A stretch of 17,714 nt of DNA from Planctomycetota bacterium (GCA_003501525.1 DNPI01000037.1:1-17714); one strand, 5' to 3'; counted from the first letter of the stretch, positions 7,443-15,022 are shown. The notes: generated by a model from the sequence alone, not told the origin. Translations and numbers: made by a program.

Positions 7443-8540
7443 TTATCTCGATGCTGCAACAATTGCCGTCGTGATTTCTTCCAGAGGAAAAGGGTCGTTT
7501 TCTTGCGATTTTGCCTCTTCCAGCGCTCTTTTTTCTCCCAATTCGCCTAGCGCCCATGCGGCATGGCCTCTAATCAGCGGACTGTGGTGTGTTGTTAATG
7601 CCCTCTTGAGAGCGTTGCCGCCTTGCTGCATGTTGCCCAGTGCAATGGTCGCATTTCTGGCCATTCCTTCTGGCCCCGCGCGCCGAATGGGGCTGCCGGT
7701 AAAGGTCCGGGCAAAAGAGTCGGGGGAAATCGTTAGAAGATCTTGAAGGGTTAATGCTTCCAGAGCAAAGTGGGTGCCCCACTCTTCTTCGAAGTTTCCT
7801 GCCCCTGTCCCAAATGGGCAAGCCTCTGAACAGATATCGCATCCAAAAACCCAATCTTTAAAGGAATGGCGGAGTGTGCGAGGTATCGGCCCTTTGGCCT
7901 CAATTGTCCAATAGGAAATACACTTACGAGGCTCAAGAGACCAGGCCTTATCAAGGGCATCTGTTGGGCAGGCATTTAGGCATTTTGTGCATCCAGCGCA
8001 GCTTTTCTTTTCAGGGAATTCTCTTGGAAGCGCCTCTTCCCATTCTGTATCTAGCAGAAGTTCTCCGAGAAATGTCCACGGTCCATTTTGTGGGTCCAGC
8101 ACAAGAGTGTTTTTGCCTCGAAATCCTAGTTGGCCGCGCAAGGCCCACTCTTTTTCTAGAACAGGTGCGGCGTCCACCACTCCCCGAAAGGCGCCAACCC
8201 GTCCTTCAGCTCTAAGCCGTTTCCCGATCTTCTCAAGTTTTCTTCCGAGAACATGGTGGTAATCCTTACCCAGGGCGTAACGGGCGACCCGACCCCCTCC
8301 TCGGAATCCGCCTGCTGGGCGATGAAAGGGTAAGGAGAAAAGCGCCGCGGATTTAACCCAAGGTTTCCAGTCTCGTAGATCTGCCATCGAAGGGCGACCC
8401 CTTTCTAGCCATCCCATTTCTCCAGCTCTACCTTCTTCGAGCCAATCGTCAAGATTTCGAATAATGTCCGAATCTAAAGGCTGAGCCGAAATAATGGCTT
8501 TGAGATCAAGCCCGACTTCCTTTGCAAGCTCACGAATCAC
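7443..8540 (-). CDS. queG: Epoxyqueuosine reductase
   Basis: A 365-residue protein with the QueG layout. An N-terminal cobalamin-binding reductase region (VARYALGKDYHHVL at 85-98) comes first, then the conserved D123 in VVDAAPVLEK and GFRGKNTLVL (139-148). A bacterial-ferredoxin domain follows with eight cysteines (C181, C184, C187, C191 in CAGCTKCLNAC and C207, C234, C237, C241, including GCDICSEAC) for two [4Fe-4S] clusters. The last ~80 residues look like HEAT-type helical repeats (ALGNMQQGGN, AAWALGELGE), as in known QueG structures where they hold the tRNA. It reduces epoxyqueuosine to queuosine in tRNA anticodons in the last step of queuosine synthesis. The start is GTG 8540 with a weak ribosome-binding site. 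No other queuosine gene is in the window. Confidence 0.95.
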   Translation of the reverse strand: MIRELAKEVGLDLKAIISAQPLDSDIIRNLDDWLEEGRAGEMGWLERGRPSMADLRDWKPWVKSAALFSLPFHRPAGGFRGGGRVARYALGKDYHHVLGRKLEKIGKRLRAEGRVGAFRGVVDAAPVLEKEWALRGQLGFRGKNTLVLDPQNGPWTFLGELLLDTEWEEALPREFPEKKSCAGCTKCLNACPTDALDKAWSLEPRKCISYWTIEAKGPIPRTLRHSFKDWVFGCDICSEACPFGTGAGNFEEEWGTHFALEALTLQDLLTISPDSFARTFTGSPIRRAGPEGMARNATIALGNMQQGGNALKRALTTHHSPLIRGHAAWALGELGEKRALEEAKSQENDPFPLEEITTAIVAASR

Positions 8541-8581
8541 AACTTTTTACCGGATAATTACTGTGCTTTAACCGTGACAGG

Positions 8582-8650
8582 CAACGGTTTTTCGGCTCAA
8601 AAATGGGCCTAAAGGGGTAGAAAAGCCTTGTTGCATGCGTGAAACCGTTG
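8582..8650. repeat. Inverted repeat CAACGGTTT ... AAACCGTTG
   Basis: Two exactly complementary 9-nt arms (8582-8590 and 8642-8650) are separated by 51 nt. A further AACCGT at 8570-8575 can pair with 8584-8589 to form a small hairpin followed by four T. The arms could be binding half-sites for a regulator upstream of the sigma-factor promoter. Confidence 0.35.
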
Positions 8651-8657
8651 ATTCGCC

Positions 8658-8687
8658 TTGACGCATCAATTCTAAGTCCTTTATAGG
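8658..8687 (+). promoter_or_regulatory. Putative housekeeping-type promoter for the sigma-factor operon
   Basis: TTGACG (8658-8663) and TATAGG (8682-8687) resemble -35 and -10 boxes with an 18-nt spacer. They would start a transcript roughly 80 nt before the ATG at 8776. This is the best match in the spacer, but it is judged by eye only. The -10 lies inside the CTAAGTC/GACTTAG inverted repeat. Confidence 0.4.
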
Positions 8688-8716
8688 CAAATGGTTATAA
8701 GACTTCAAAGACTTAG
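8672..8716. repeat. Inverted repeat CTAAGTC ... GACTTAG around the putative -10 box
   Basis: Perfect 7-nt arms at 8672-8678 and 8710-8716, with an extra direct copy of AGACTT just before the right arm. The arms flank the likely transcription start, so they are a plausible operator for control of the sigma-factor operon, or form a stem in the 5' leader. Confidence 0.3.
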
Positions 8717-8775
8717 AAATAAACAGGTTACCTACATCTAAATCTTTGCGTAGCATAAGGTTAGGAGATATTTCT

Positions 8776-9597
8776 ATGGCCTTCACCGCACCTCCCGCCG
8801 AGAAAGTCGAAAGCCTCTCTTTGAGGCTGGGGGATTTTGCCGGAGAGAAGGGGGATGGGCTGCTCGCTGACCTCGCTGGCCGGTTGGGAAGCCTGGGGGG
8901 TAAAGAGCGGGATCGTTTGTCTACGCACTTGATGGGAGTTTACCGGGATACTGCATCGGCTCGGGCATTCGGGTTCCTCTATGAACTAAATCAGGACGGA
9001 ATCCTTCGGCTTGTTTATCACCACCTGCGGCGCTCTTTCTATTCAGTTGATGCCGCAGATGTCTTGCAGGAGGTGTTTTTCAACATCTATCGTTACCCGT
9101 CTAATTTTGATTCTTCGCGACCAGCGGCGTTTCGGAATTGGACTCATTCAATAATTCGAAATACGGCGCTCAAGCACAGCCGAAAGGCGCAAAGAGATAG
9201 CACACTGCCACTTGGCGTGCCGGAAACCAGCGACGAAGGCGCACCGCGGGCGGAGCCGATTGACAAGAAAGCGAATTCTCCCTTAGACGAAACGGCTGCC
9301 CATGAAGCGGCTGAGGAGCTTTGCGGCGCGTGGACTCTCTATTTGCATTTCTACCTTTATGCCTATCGATGTTTGACGCCTCAGGAAAAGCGGGCTCTTT
9401 ATCTAGTAGAAGCAGAAGGTCTTCCCTACAAAGATGCTGCGGCTGATCTGGAGGTGCGCGTGGAAAATCTTAAGATGAAGATTTTTCGTGCTCGGCGGAA
9501 GATTTTCACCATCATGAAAAGAAAATTTAATGAGGGACAGGGAGACGTTGATCGCCGCGAGATACGACGCGCAATGAAGGAGGCAGATCAAGTCTGA
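8776..9597 (+). CDS. ECF-like RNA polymerase sigma-70 family factor
   Basis: A 273-residue protein. Sigma region 2 is visible in the middle: a helix around GILRLVYHHLRR, then DAADVLQEVFFNIYRYP (core-binding and -10 recognition) and FRNWTHSIIRNTALKHSRK (region 2.3-2.4-like). After a variable acidic linker (~140-175), region 4 follows: LTPQEKRALYLVEAEGLPYKDAAADLEV and a helix VENLKMKIFRARRKIF that would read the -35 box. There is no region 1.1 or 3, so it is of the extracytoplasmic-function type, although with an unusually long (~75-residue) N-terminal extension. The ATG at 8776 is chosen over 8746 because AGGAGA sits 7 nt before it. It overlaps the next gene by 1 nt (TGATG), so the two are translationally coupled, the usual layout for a sigma factor and its regulator. 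Confidence 0.9.
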   Translation: MAFTAPPAEKVESLSLRLGDFAGEKGDGLLADLAGRLGSLGGKERDRLSTHLMGVYRDTASARAFGFLYELNQDGILRLVYHHLRRSFYSVDAADVLQEVFFNIYRYPSNFDSSRPAAFRNWTHSIIRNTALKHSRKAQRDSTLPLGVPETSDEGAPRAEPIDKKANSPLDETAAHEAAEELCGAWTLYLHFYLYAYRCLTPQEKRALYLVEAEGLPYKDAAADLEVRVENLKMKIFRARRKIFTIMKRKFNEGQGDVDRREIRRAMKEADQV

Positions 9598-10610
9598 TGT
9601 ACGACCGCTCCAGCTTCCTTGATGCCATTAAGAACGTGCAGGCCTCATCACGGGTTCTTTGTGGTGGCTTCCAGAGGGATTTATCCGCGCTACTCGACTC
9701 CGAACTCCCGGAGAAATCGGCGCGCAAATCTCTAGTACACCTTGAGGCTTGCGCGGATTGCTCTGAGTTTTTTCAGGCGATTCGTTTGCAGGCTTTGGCT
9801 CACCAGGACATGGCGATTCCAGGTTCTCTAGCTCGCCGTCTGCGTCGTTTTCGAGGGCATGACCTTTTCGAGGGGATGACTGACTCTGAAATTGTGCGTC
9901 GCCTTGCGAGTGCCCTATATGAGTTGGGGAAGTCTTATGCCCTAGCCGCCACGGAAGGCGATTTTTTGCTCGAAATTGCAGACGCGCCTGTTGCAATCGA
10001 ATCTTTCCGTGGTGGTGAGGCATCACGAGCCCTGCATGCAGCGCAAGAAACCGGCGCGTGTTTGGTGCCAGCGGGAATCTTGGGGGATGAGAGTGGGCAG
10101 GATGATTTCCTCGAGGAAGCAGATGTTTTTCTTGGGGAGGCTTTGCGACTTAAGCCGAATTTTGCCGAAGCGCGTCTTTATAGGGGCTTTGTTATGCACG
10201 CCAGAGGCAAGCCAAAGGAGGCGAGGGCGGAATACAGGGAAGTGTTTTTGCGGACTGACCGCTTAACAAATCGGGGACACGCAGCGGTCCAGCTTGGGAT
10301 GCTTTACGACGAAACTGGTGAGCACAAAAAAGCTCTTCGTCTGTATCGCTGGGTTGTGGCCAGTGGTCTGCTTAACCGTCGCCCGGAATTCGTCTTCGTT
10401 TTACACAACATTGCCGTTGAGCTTCTTTCTCTTGGCGAAACCGAAGAGGCAGCAAAAATGTTCCGCAACATTAGCGCCGGCCACCCGAAGCTTTGGGAAT
10501 CTTCAAGGGGCTGGCTTCGTGCCTCTCCAGCCCTTGTTGCTCGCTTATGGGCAGACAAATCTTGTCGCCAGCTTTTTGAAAAAATTGAACCGGCTTTTTT
10601 TGCCGCTTAA
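9597..10610 (+). CDS. Zinc-finger (zf-HC2-like) TPR protein, probable soluble anti-sigma factor
   Basis: A 337-residue protein. The N-terminus has C22 ... H48-x3-C52-x2-C55 (HLEACADC) with LSALLDSELPEKSARKSLV between, which matches the anti-sigma zinc-finger (zf-HC2/ZAS) pattern CxxxLxxYLDGELxxxxxxxxxxHLxxCxxC. There is no transmembrane helix. Instead residues ~170-310 look like TPR helices (ADVFLGEALRLKPNFAEARL, HAAVQLGMLYDETGEHKKAL, VLHNIAVELLSLGETEEAAK). Its ATG shares the A of the sigma-factor TGA. It probably binds and holds the sigma factor in the cytoplasm and may sense a partner protein through the TPR part; function is inferred from the zinc motif and position. Confidence 0.82.
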   Translation: MYDRSSFLDAIKNVQASSRVLCGGFQRDLSALLDSELPEKSARKSLVHLEACADCSEFFQAIRLQALAHQDMAIPGSLARRLRRFRGHDLFEGMTDSEIVRRLASALYELGKSYALAATEGDFLLEIADAPVAIESFRGGEASRALHAAQETGACLVPAGILGDESGQDDFLEEADVFLGEALRLKPNFAEARLYRGFVMHARGKPKEARAEYREVFLRTDRLTNRGHAAVQLGMLYDETGEHKKALRLYRWVVASGLLNRRPEFVFVLHNIAVELLSLGETEEAAKMFRNISAGHPKLWESSRGWLRASPALVARLWADKSCRQLFEKIEPAFFAA

Positions 10611-10611
10611 C

Positions 10612-11283
10612 ATGAAACATTTCATTCTTCGCCGCGCTTTTCTTGGGCTTGGGCTTTCAATGGTTGCTCTAATTGTCACTTTTCTTGCTTCTTCGCATCT
10701 TAGTGCTTCAAGCGGTGGGGGAGGACAAGGGATATTCGGGGACAACAACAGAGGTGATAATCCTGTAGTTGGCAGCCTGCCGTGCCGCAAAGACCCTTAT
10801 CTGGAGCCAATGTTCTGGGCGGCGCTTTACGATGAAGATCCTCCTATGGACCTTTTCGGGTTTCAGCCAACACTGGGCTTTGTGGGCGAAACCCTGCTAG
10901 AAGACATTCTTTCCGCTGCTGGTGATCCAGAAGGCCGGGTCGATGCTTGGCCGAATCTAAGTGTCTTTGGTGTCCACAAGTGGGCATCGGTATTCCTTTC
11001 TACGGAGGCAGCCACAAAGGGAGAGGTAGAGCTTTGGTACTGGGTGCCGCGCGAATACATCGGGGGCACAGTCTCGTTTGTCTCTACTTTCGGTTCAGGA
11101 GAAGCGGTTATTTCGAATCAGTCGTTTTCGCTCCCACTGAGGGCTTTTGCAAACCGGTGTTCTAGCTCCTTTGGGGTTGCAAAAATTGTTATTCATCCCC
11201 CAGCCCGCTCAGCAGGACTTGATGTTCGCGAAGTTCTTGTTGCGGTTGCAGGCATAACCGTTAACGTTCAGCACTTACCCTGA
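10612..11283 (+). CDS. Secreted protein of unknown function in the sigma-factor operon
   Basis: A 223-residue product not recognised as any family. It begins with a clear signal peptide (MKHFILRRAF, then a hydrophobic run LGLGLSMVALIVTFLA, possible cleavage near SHLSA), followed by a Gly-rich linker (SGGGGQG, 34-40). Only two cysteines remain (C58, C183), which could form one disulfide after export. The C-terminal part has beta-strand-like alternation (GEVELWYWVP, GGTVSFVSTF, VREVLVAVAGITVNV). The ATG at 10612 is 1 nt after the stop of the zinc-finger/TPR gene, so it belongs to the same operon, although it lacks a Shine-Dalgarno. Its stop overlaps the presumed CTG start of pdxA. A longer frame from 10294 exists but overlaps the previous gene and would lose the signal peptide at the start. 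Confidence 0.75.
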   Translation: MKHFILRRAFLGLGLSMVALIVTFLASSHLSASSGGGGQGIFGDNNRGDNPVVGSLPCRKDPYLEPMFWAALYDEDPPMDLFGFQPTLGFVGETLLEDILSAAGDPEGRVDAWPNLSVFGVHKWASVFLSTEAATKGEVELWYWVPREYIGGTVSFVSTFGSGEAVISNQSFSLPLRAFANRCSSSFGVAKIVIHPPARSAGLDVREVLVAVAGITVNVQHLP

Positions 11284-12329
11284 GCAACGCGGCTACCTGT
11301 CTCGCCGTCCCCCAGGGCGATTCCTGCGGTATTGGTCCGGAAATCGCCCTCGACGCCCTTTCGCGCCCCGAAATCCGGAGAGCGTGCAGGCCCCTCCTTT
11401 TGGGGCAAGCAGGTGTTTTTACTCGCGCAGCATCGACCCTTGGGCTCGCTGGAACGGTTTTCGAGAAGGTTGCCAGCGCGGAAGAGGGGTTTGCGCAGGA
11501 TTCTTCTGGGCCGTTGCCTTTGTTGGAGCTTGAATCTCCTGTTCCAGAAACCGCCCCCGGTATTCCTTCTGCTGCAAGCGGCGAAGCAGCGGTCGAAGGG
11601 CTTCTTAGGGCAGGCGCTCTGTGCCTGGATGGCCGAGCCGCTGCGATGGTGACACCGCCGGTCCATAAGAGCAGCTTGAGAGAGGCCGGGTACCACTGGG
11701 AAGGGCAAACACAACTTCTTGGCAAGCTTGGTGGAACTCGCCGCTTTGGAATGCTTGCTTGCTCTGGGCGGTTACGTGTTTTCCCGATTACTCGTCACAT
11801 GGGAATCCGGGAAGCCCTAAATAAGCTCGATTCAGCAATGGTCGCACGAGGCTTACGGATTGCGCATGAAGCCGCGAGGAATTTGTTGGGCTTGGAAAAT
11901 CCGCGAATTGCTTTAGCTGGCATGAACCCTCATGCGAGCGACGGCGGTGCTTTTGGGGACGAAGAAGAGCGCGTTTTGCTTCCAGGGATAAAAGCGGCTT
12001 TTGAGGAGTGGGGGTTCAAAACTGAGGGCCCGGCAGTTCCGGACATTGTTTTCCACGAAGGCGCTGCTGGAAAATGGGACGTAGTCGTGGCGCTATATCA
12101 TGATCAGGCTTTTATCCCCTTACGCATGCTTGATAGGTCGGCGGGGCACACTGTTTTGGTTGGGAGCCCAATTCTGCGCACCAGTCCTATGCACGGCCCG
12201 GCTTGTGATTTGGCGGGGAAAGGCGGCGCGGATTGCGAGCCTTTCGCTCAAGCTCTTTTGCAGGCGATAGCCTATGTTGACAGGTCATGCTCCAAAAGCT
12301 CGATAGCTGAAAAATCTTCCTTGCTATAA
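11280..12329 (+). CDS. pdxA: 4-hydroxythreonine-4-phosphate dehydrogenase family protein, apparent CTG start
   Basis: A 349-residue PdxA-family protein; PdxA oxidises 4-phospho-hydroxythreonine in the DXP-dependent pyridoxal phosphate route. Metal-binding histidines are present: H129 in TPPVHK, H218 in MNPHAS and H274 in ALYHDQ. RTSPMHG and DLAGKGGAD follow near the end. The conserved N-terminus is VPQGDSCGIGPEIAL, where the family has GDPxGIGPE. In frame, no ATG, GTG or TTG occurs between the stop at 11262 and a TTG at 11400, and the latter would delete this motif. The only plausible start is CTG 11280, which overlaps the preceding TGA as CTGA and gives the usual ~10 residues before the motif. 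Its last codons contain the relic aminotransferase start in the flanking repeat. Changes from consensus (GDSCG; M for D in RTSxDHG) leave room for a different substrate. Confidence 0.85.
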   Translation: MSNAATCLAVPQGDSCGIGPEIALDALSRPEIRRACRPLLLGQAGVFTRAASTLGLAGTVFEKVASAEEGFAQDSSGPLPLLELESPVPETAPGIPSAASGEAAVEGLLRAGALCLDGRAAAMVTPPVHKSSLREAGYHWEGQTQLLGKLGGTRRFGMLACSGRLRVFPITRHMGIREALNKLDSAMVARGLRIAHEAARNLLGLENPRIALAGMNPHASDGGAFGDEEERVLLPGIKAAFEEWGFKTEGPAVPDIVFHEGAAGKWDVVVALYHDQAFIPLRMLDRSAGHTVLVGSPILRTSPMHGPACDLAGKGGADCEPFAQALLQAIAYVDRSCSKSSIAEKSSLL

Positions 12330-12346
12330 ACAGTAGAGGTAGCTTT
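12231..12346 (+). repeat. Left copy of direct repeat flanking pepN (pdxA end plus relic aminotransferase start)
   Basis: This segment aligns without gaps to 15143-15258 at a constant offset of 2912. By hand count, 56 of 73 bases match in the core 12231-12303, and about 79 of 116 match overall. It holds the intact pdxA 3' end and a broken copy of the aminotransferase 5' end. A weaker match may go on to about 12361. Confidence 0.85.
12287..12346 (+). pseudogene. Relic of the 5' end of the class IV aminotransferase gene
   Basis: Reading from ATG 12287 gives MLQKLDS, then a stop and KIFLAINSRG. The intact gene at 15199 begins MLQQFDPRNSDLIVNIGG. Base alignment is ungapped (for example TAAACAGTAGAGG against TAAACATTGGAGG). 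The relic lies within and just after the pdxA reading frame, which has presumably kept its upstream part recognisable. Confidence 0.75.
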
Positions 12347-12358
12347 GCTGCCTTGCGA

Positions 12359-15022
12359 TTAGATAAGAGCCTTGCTTACCTTCTCGTGAACATCCTTCGA
12401 TAGATTGTCTTTGGCGGCTATCCGTTTGAGCTCAGCCTTCATGAGTTCGCGCCTTACGGGTTCAAGAGTCTTCCATCTGAGTAGCGGGGTAATGAGTCGC
12501 GAAGCAATTTGTGGGTTCAGCGAATCTATCTCAATAAGGTGATCTGTGAGGAATCGATAGCCTGCGCCGTCAGGACGATGGAAGTGGGCCGCATTAGCCA
12601 TCCCGAAATACCCGAGGAGGGAGCGCGCGCGGTTTGGGTTTTTCAGGGTGAAGTCTGGGTGTTTAGAGAGGGCTATGACGCACTCGACGGCATCATCACG
12701 ATCGCTGACAGCCTGCATGGTGAACCACTTGTCGATGACTAGAGGCTCATCCTTCCAGCGCTCATAAAACGAAGCGAGAGCAGCGTCCCGTTCCGGTCCC
12801 TCGATATCGCACAGGCACATGAGGGCCGCGACTGAATCTGTCATATTATCCGCCGAGTTGAATTGCGCGACGCAGGCGGTGATGTCCTCATCCTTTTCGA
12901 CTGCGAAGAGGAAGCTGAGACAAGTATTTGCAAGCTTTCGCTTCGCGATGCTGGCCTTATCGGCAGAGTAAGCCTCTTTGGTGTAGTTCCGCGCCCGGAC
13001 TTCACGCAGCTTGCTTGCGTGAGCGCCGGCGAGCTGAGCCCGCGCCGCCTTTCTGGCTGCGTGGACATGACCTGGGTCGAGGATGTCGAAGCGTTCCGAT
13101 AAGTAAGGCTCTGCCGGCAGAGCAAGCGCTAGGCTGACGAGAGACGGGTCGCTTTCTTTGTCGGCAAGGATGGCTCCCCAGGCCTCGATGAAGGAAGGAG
13201 CGAGGACAGGGTCTTCCCCGCGACCGATTGCTTGGACCATCCCGGTCAAGAGGTCCATAGCGAACTGTTGACCGGCTTCCCATCGGTTGAAGGAATCTGA
13301 GTCATTTGCCATTTGGAAGGCGTAATCAGCATGGGCCCGCTCACATCGAAGCTCTACAGGTGCGGAGAAGCCGCGCAGATAGCTCGGAACGCAACCCTCG
13401 GGGACGTTTTCAAGGGTGACAGATTGAGTTTCCTCGACGAGCTCAATGGTTCGAGAGGTCCCTTGTTCAACTTCTTCGCCTACGAAGCGGAGCGGAATAT
13501 CAGTGCCGTCAGGTCCAATCAGGCCGAATACGACAGGGATGTGGAGTGGTAGTTTTTCTTCTTGTCCTGGGGTGGCAGGCGTGGACTGCTTAAAGGTGAA
13601 GGTGCGCTGGAGTTTCTCGGGGTCATAACTATCCTCCACCTCGAGGAGGGGTGTTCCAGCTTGGAGGTACCAACGTTCAAATTGCAAGAAGTCGCGTTCG
13701 TTCGCGTCGCTCATGGCGGCGCGAAAGTCGTCGCAGGTCACGGCGCTTCCGTCATGCCGCTCAAAGTAGAGGTCCATACCCTTACGGAACCCTTTCGGGC
13801 CGAGCAATGTGTGGTACATGCGTATGACCTCTGCACCCTTCTGGTAAACAGTTGCCGTGTAGAAGTTGCTCATCTCTTGGTAAGACTCGGGGCGAATAGG
13901 GTGGGCCATTGGCCCCGCGTCTTGCGGAAACTGCGAAGCGCGCAGGCCCCTTACATCGTCAATTCGCTTGACGGCGTGGGATGTCATATCCGCGGTGAAC
14001 TGCTGATCTCGGAAAACGGTTAAACCCTCTTTGAGTGTTAGCTGAAACCAATCCATGCAGGTCACGCGGTTGCCTGTCCAGTTGTGGAAGTATTCATGTC
14101 CGATTACACCTTCAATTCGCTCGTAGTCGCCATCCGTCGCTGTGTCAGGGCGCGCGAGGACGAGCGATGAGTTGAAGATGTTCAGCCCCTTGTTCTCCAT
14201 TGCGCCCATATTGAAGTCATCGGTGGCGACAATCATGTAGAGGTCGAGGTCGTACTCGAGTCCAAAAGTCTCCTCGTCCCAGCGCATAGATTTCTCGAGA
14301 CTTGCCGTTGCGTGCTCACACTTGTCAGCGTGCTGGTGTTCTACGTAAACACGTAGTTCCACCTCACGTCCTGATGAGGTCGTGAATGCGCCTGGATGGC
14401 AGTGGAGATCTCCAGCGACGAGGGCGAACAGATAGCTTGGCTTAGGGAACGGATCTTCCCACCGCGCCCAATGATTGCCGTTTTCGTCCTCACCCGAGTC
14501 CACAAGGTTTCCGTTTGAGAGCAACACCGGGTAGGAGTCGCGGTCGGCGTGGATAGTGGTTGTATAACGAGCCATGACGTCCGGGCGGTCGAGGAAGTAG
14601 GTGATGCGACGGAAACCCTCTGCCTCGCATTGGGTTAGAAACATCGGGCCCGAGCGATAGAGCCCTTCAAAACAAGTGTTCTCCTGCGGCTCGATGACAA
14701 CTTCGATGTCGAGGACGCACTCCGCCGGTAAACCGGTGAGCGTCAGGGTTTCTTGCCCGACCTCGTAACGGTCTTCACCGAGGATGGTGCCATCTACAGT
14801 GACATGTACGAGGTTCAACCCCTCCCCGTTCAGGACGAGATGTCCGGCTTCTTCTTGTGAGGCCGGGTTTTGTCGAATGCAAATTCTTGAACGCACCCTC
14901 GTGTGCTCCTCGGCGAGGTCGAACTCAATATCGAATGTGTCCACGAGGTGCGTGGGCGGCTGATAGTCCTTGCGGTACTTCGTGGTGGGCTGTGAGGTTG
15001 TCGCGTTTGCTGTATCAGTCAT
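12359..15022 (-). CDS. pepN: Aminopeptidase N (M1 family)
   Basis: An 887-residue zinc aminopeptidase that removes N-terminal residues from peptides in the cytoplasm. It has the exopeptidase motif GAMEN (273-277), the zinc motif HEYFH (H309, E310, H313) and the third zinc ligand E332 in KEGLTVF, which is the M1 spacing HExxH-x18-E. VTCMDWFQLTLKEGLTVFRDQQF is close to the E. coli-type PepN, and the length (E. coli 870) and the all-helical C-terminal half fit that group. The start ATG 15022 has only a weak A-rich ribosome-binding site. It opposes both neighbours in orientation, sits between two copies of the pdxA/aminotransferase junction, and by eye uses more C-ending codons (CTC, GTC, GAC) than its neighbours. 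It therefore looks like a later arrival, possibly by horizontal transfer. Confidence 0.95.
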   Translation of the reverse strand: MTDTANATTSQPTTKYRKDYQPPTHLVDTFDIEFDLAEEHTRVRSRICIRQNPASQEEAGHLVLNGEGLNLVHVTVDGTILGEDRYEVGQETLTLTGLPAECVLDIEVVIEPQENTCFEGLYRSGPMFLTQCEAEGFRRITYFLDRPDVMARYTTTIHADRDSYPVLLSNGNLVDSGEDENGNHWARWEDPFPKPSYLFALVAGDLHCHPGAFTTSSGREVELRVYVEHQHADKCEHATASLEKSMRWDEETFGLEYDLDLYMIVATDDFNMGAMENKGLNIFNSSLVLARPDTATDGDYERIEGVIGHEYFHNWTGNRVTCMDWFQLTLKEGLTVFRDQQFTADMTSHAVKRIDDVRGLRASQFPQDAGPMAHPIRPESYQEMSNFYTATVYQKGAEVIRMYHTLLGPKGFRKGMDLYFERHDGSAVTCDDFRAAMSDANERDFLQFERWYLQAGTPLLEVEDSYDPEKLQRTFTFKQSTPATPGQEEKLPLHIPVVFGLIGPDGTDIPLRFVGEEVEQGTSRTIELVEETQSVTLENVPEGCVPSYLRGFSAPVELRCERAHADYAFQMANDSDSFNRWEAGQQFAMDLLTGMVQAIGRGEDPVLAPSFIEAWGAILADKESDPSLVSLALALPAEPYLSERFDILDPGHVHAARKAARAQLAGAHASKLREVRARNYTKEAYSADKASIAKRKLANTCLSFLFAVEKDEDITACVAQFNSADNMTDSVAALMCLCDIEGPERDAALASFYERWKDEPLVIDKWFTMQAVSDRDDAVECVIALSKHPDFTLKNPNRARSLLGYFGMANAAHFHRPDGAGYRFLTDHLIEIDSLNPQIASRLITPLLRWKTLEPVRRELMKAELKRIAAKDNLSKDVHEKVSKALI

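Larger units (their letters stand above)
8541..8775. promoter_or_regulatory. Divergent spacer between queG and the sigma-factor operon
   Basis: This 235-nt stretch codes for nothing convincing and must hold the promoters of queG (minus) and of the sigma-factor operon (plus). It is locally A/T-rich and contains several inverted repeats: AACCGT/ACGGTT at 8570-8589, CAACGGTTT/AAACCGTTG at 8582-8650 and CTAAGTC/GACTTAG at 8672-8716. Confidence 0.6.

Noticed and set aside
8541..8775. tRNA, riboswitch or small-RNA gene in the queG/sigma spacer
   Set aside because: No cloverleaf, PreQ1-type or other recognisable aptamer core was found; the inverted repeats are short and widely spaced.
11261..11725. 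Minus-strand open frames (about 150 codons) opposite pdxA
   Set aside because: They are shadows of the pdxA N-terminal half, which carries the family motifs.
13562..14023. Plus-strand open frame (153 codons) within pepN
   Set aside because: It overlaps the M1 peptidase catalytic region on the other strand and shows no family features.
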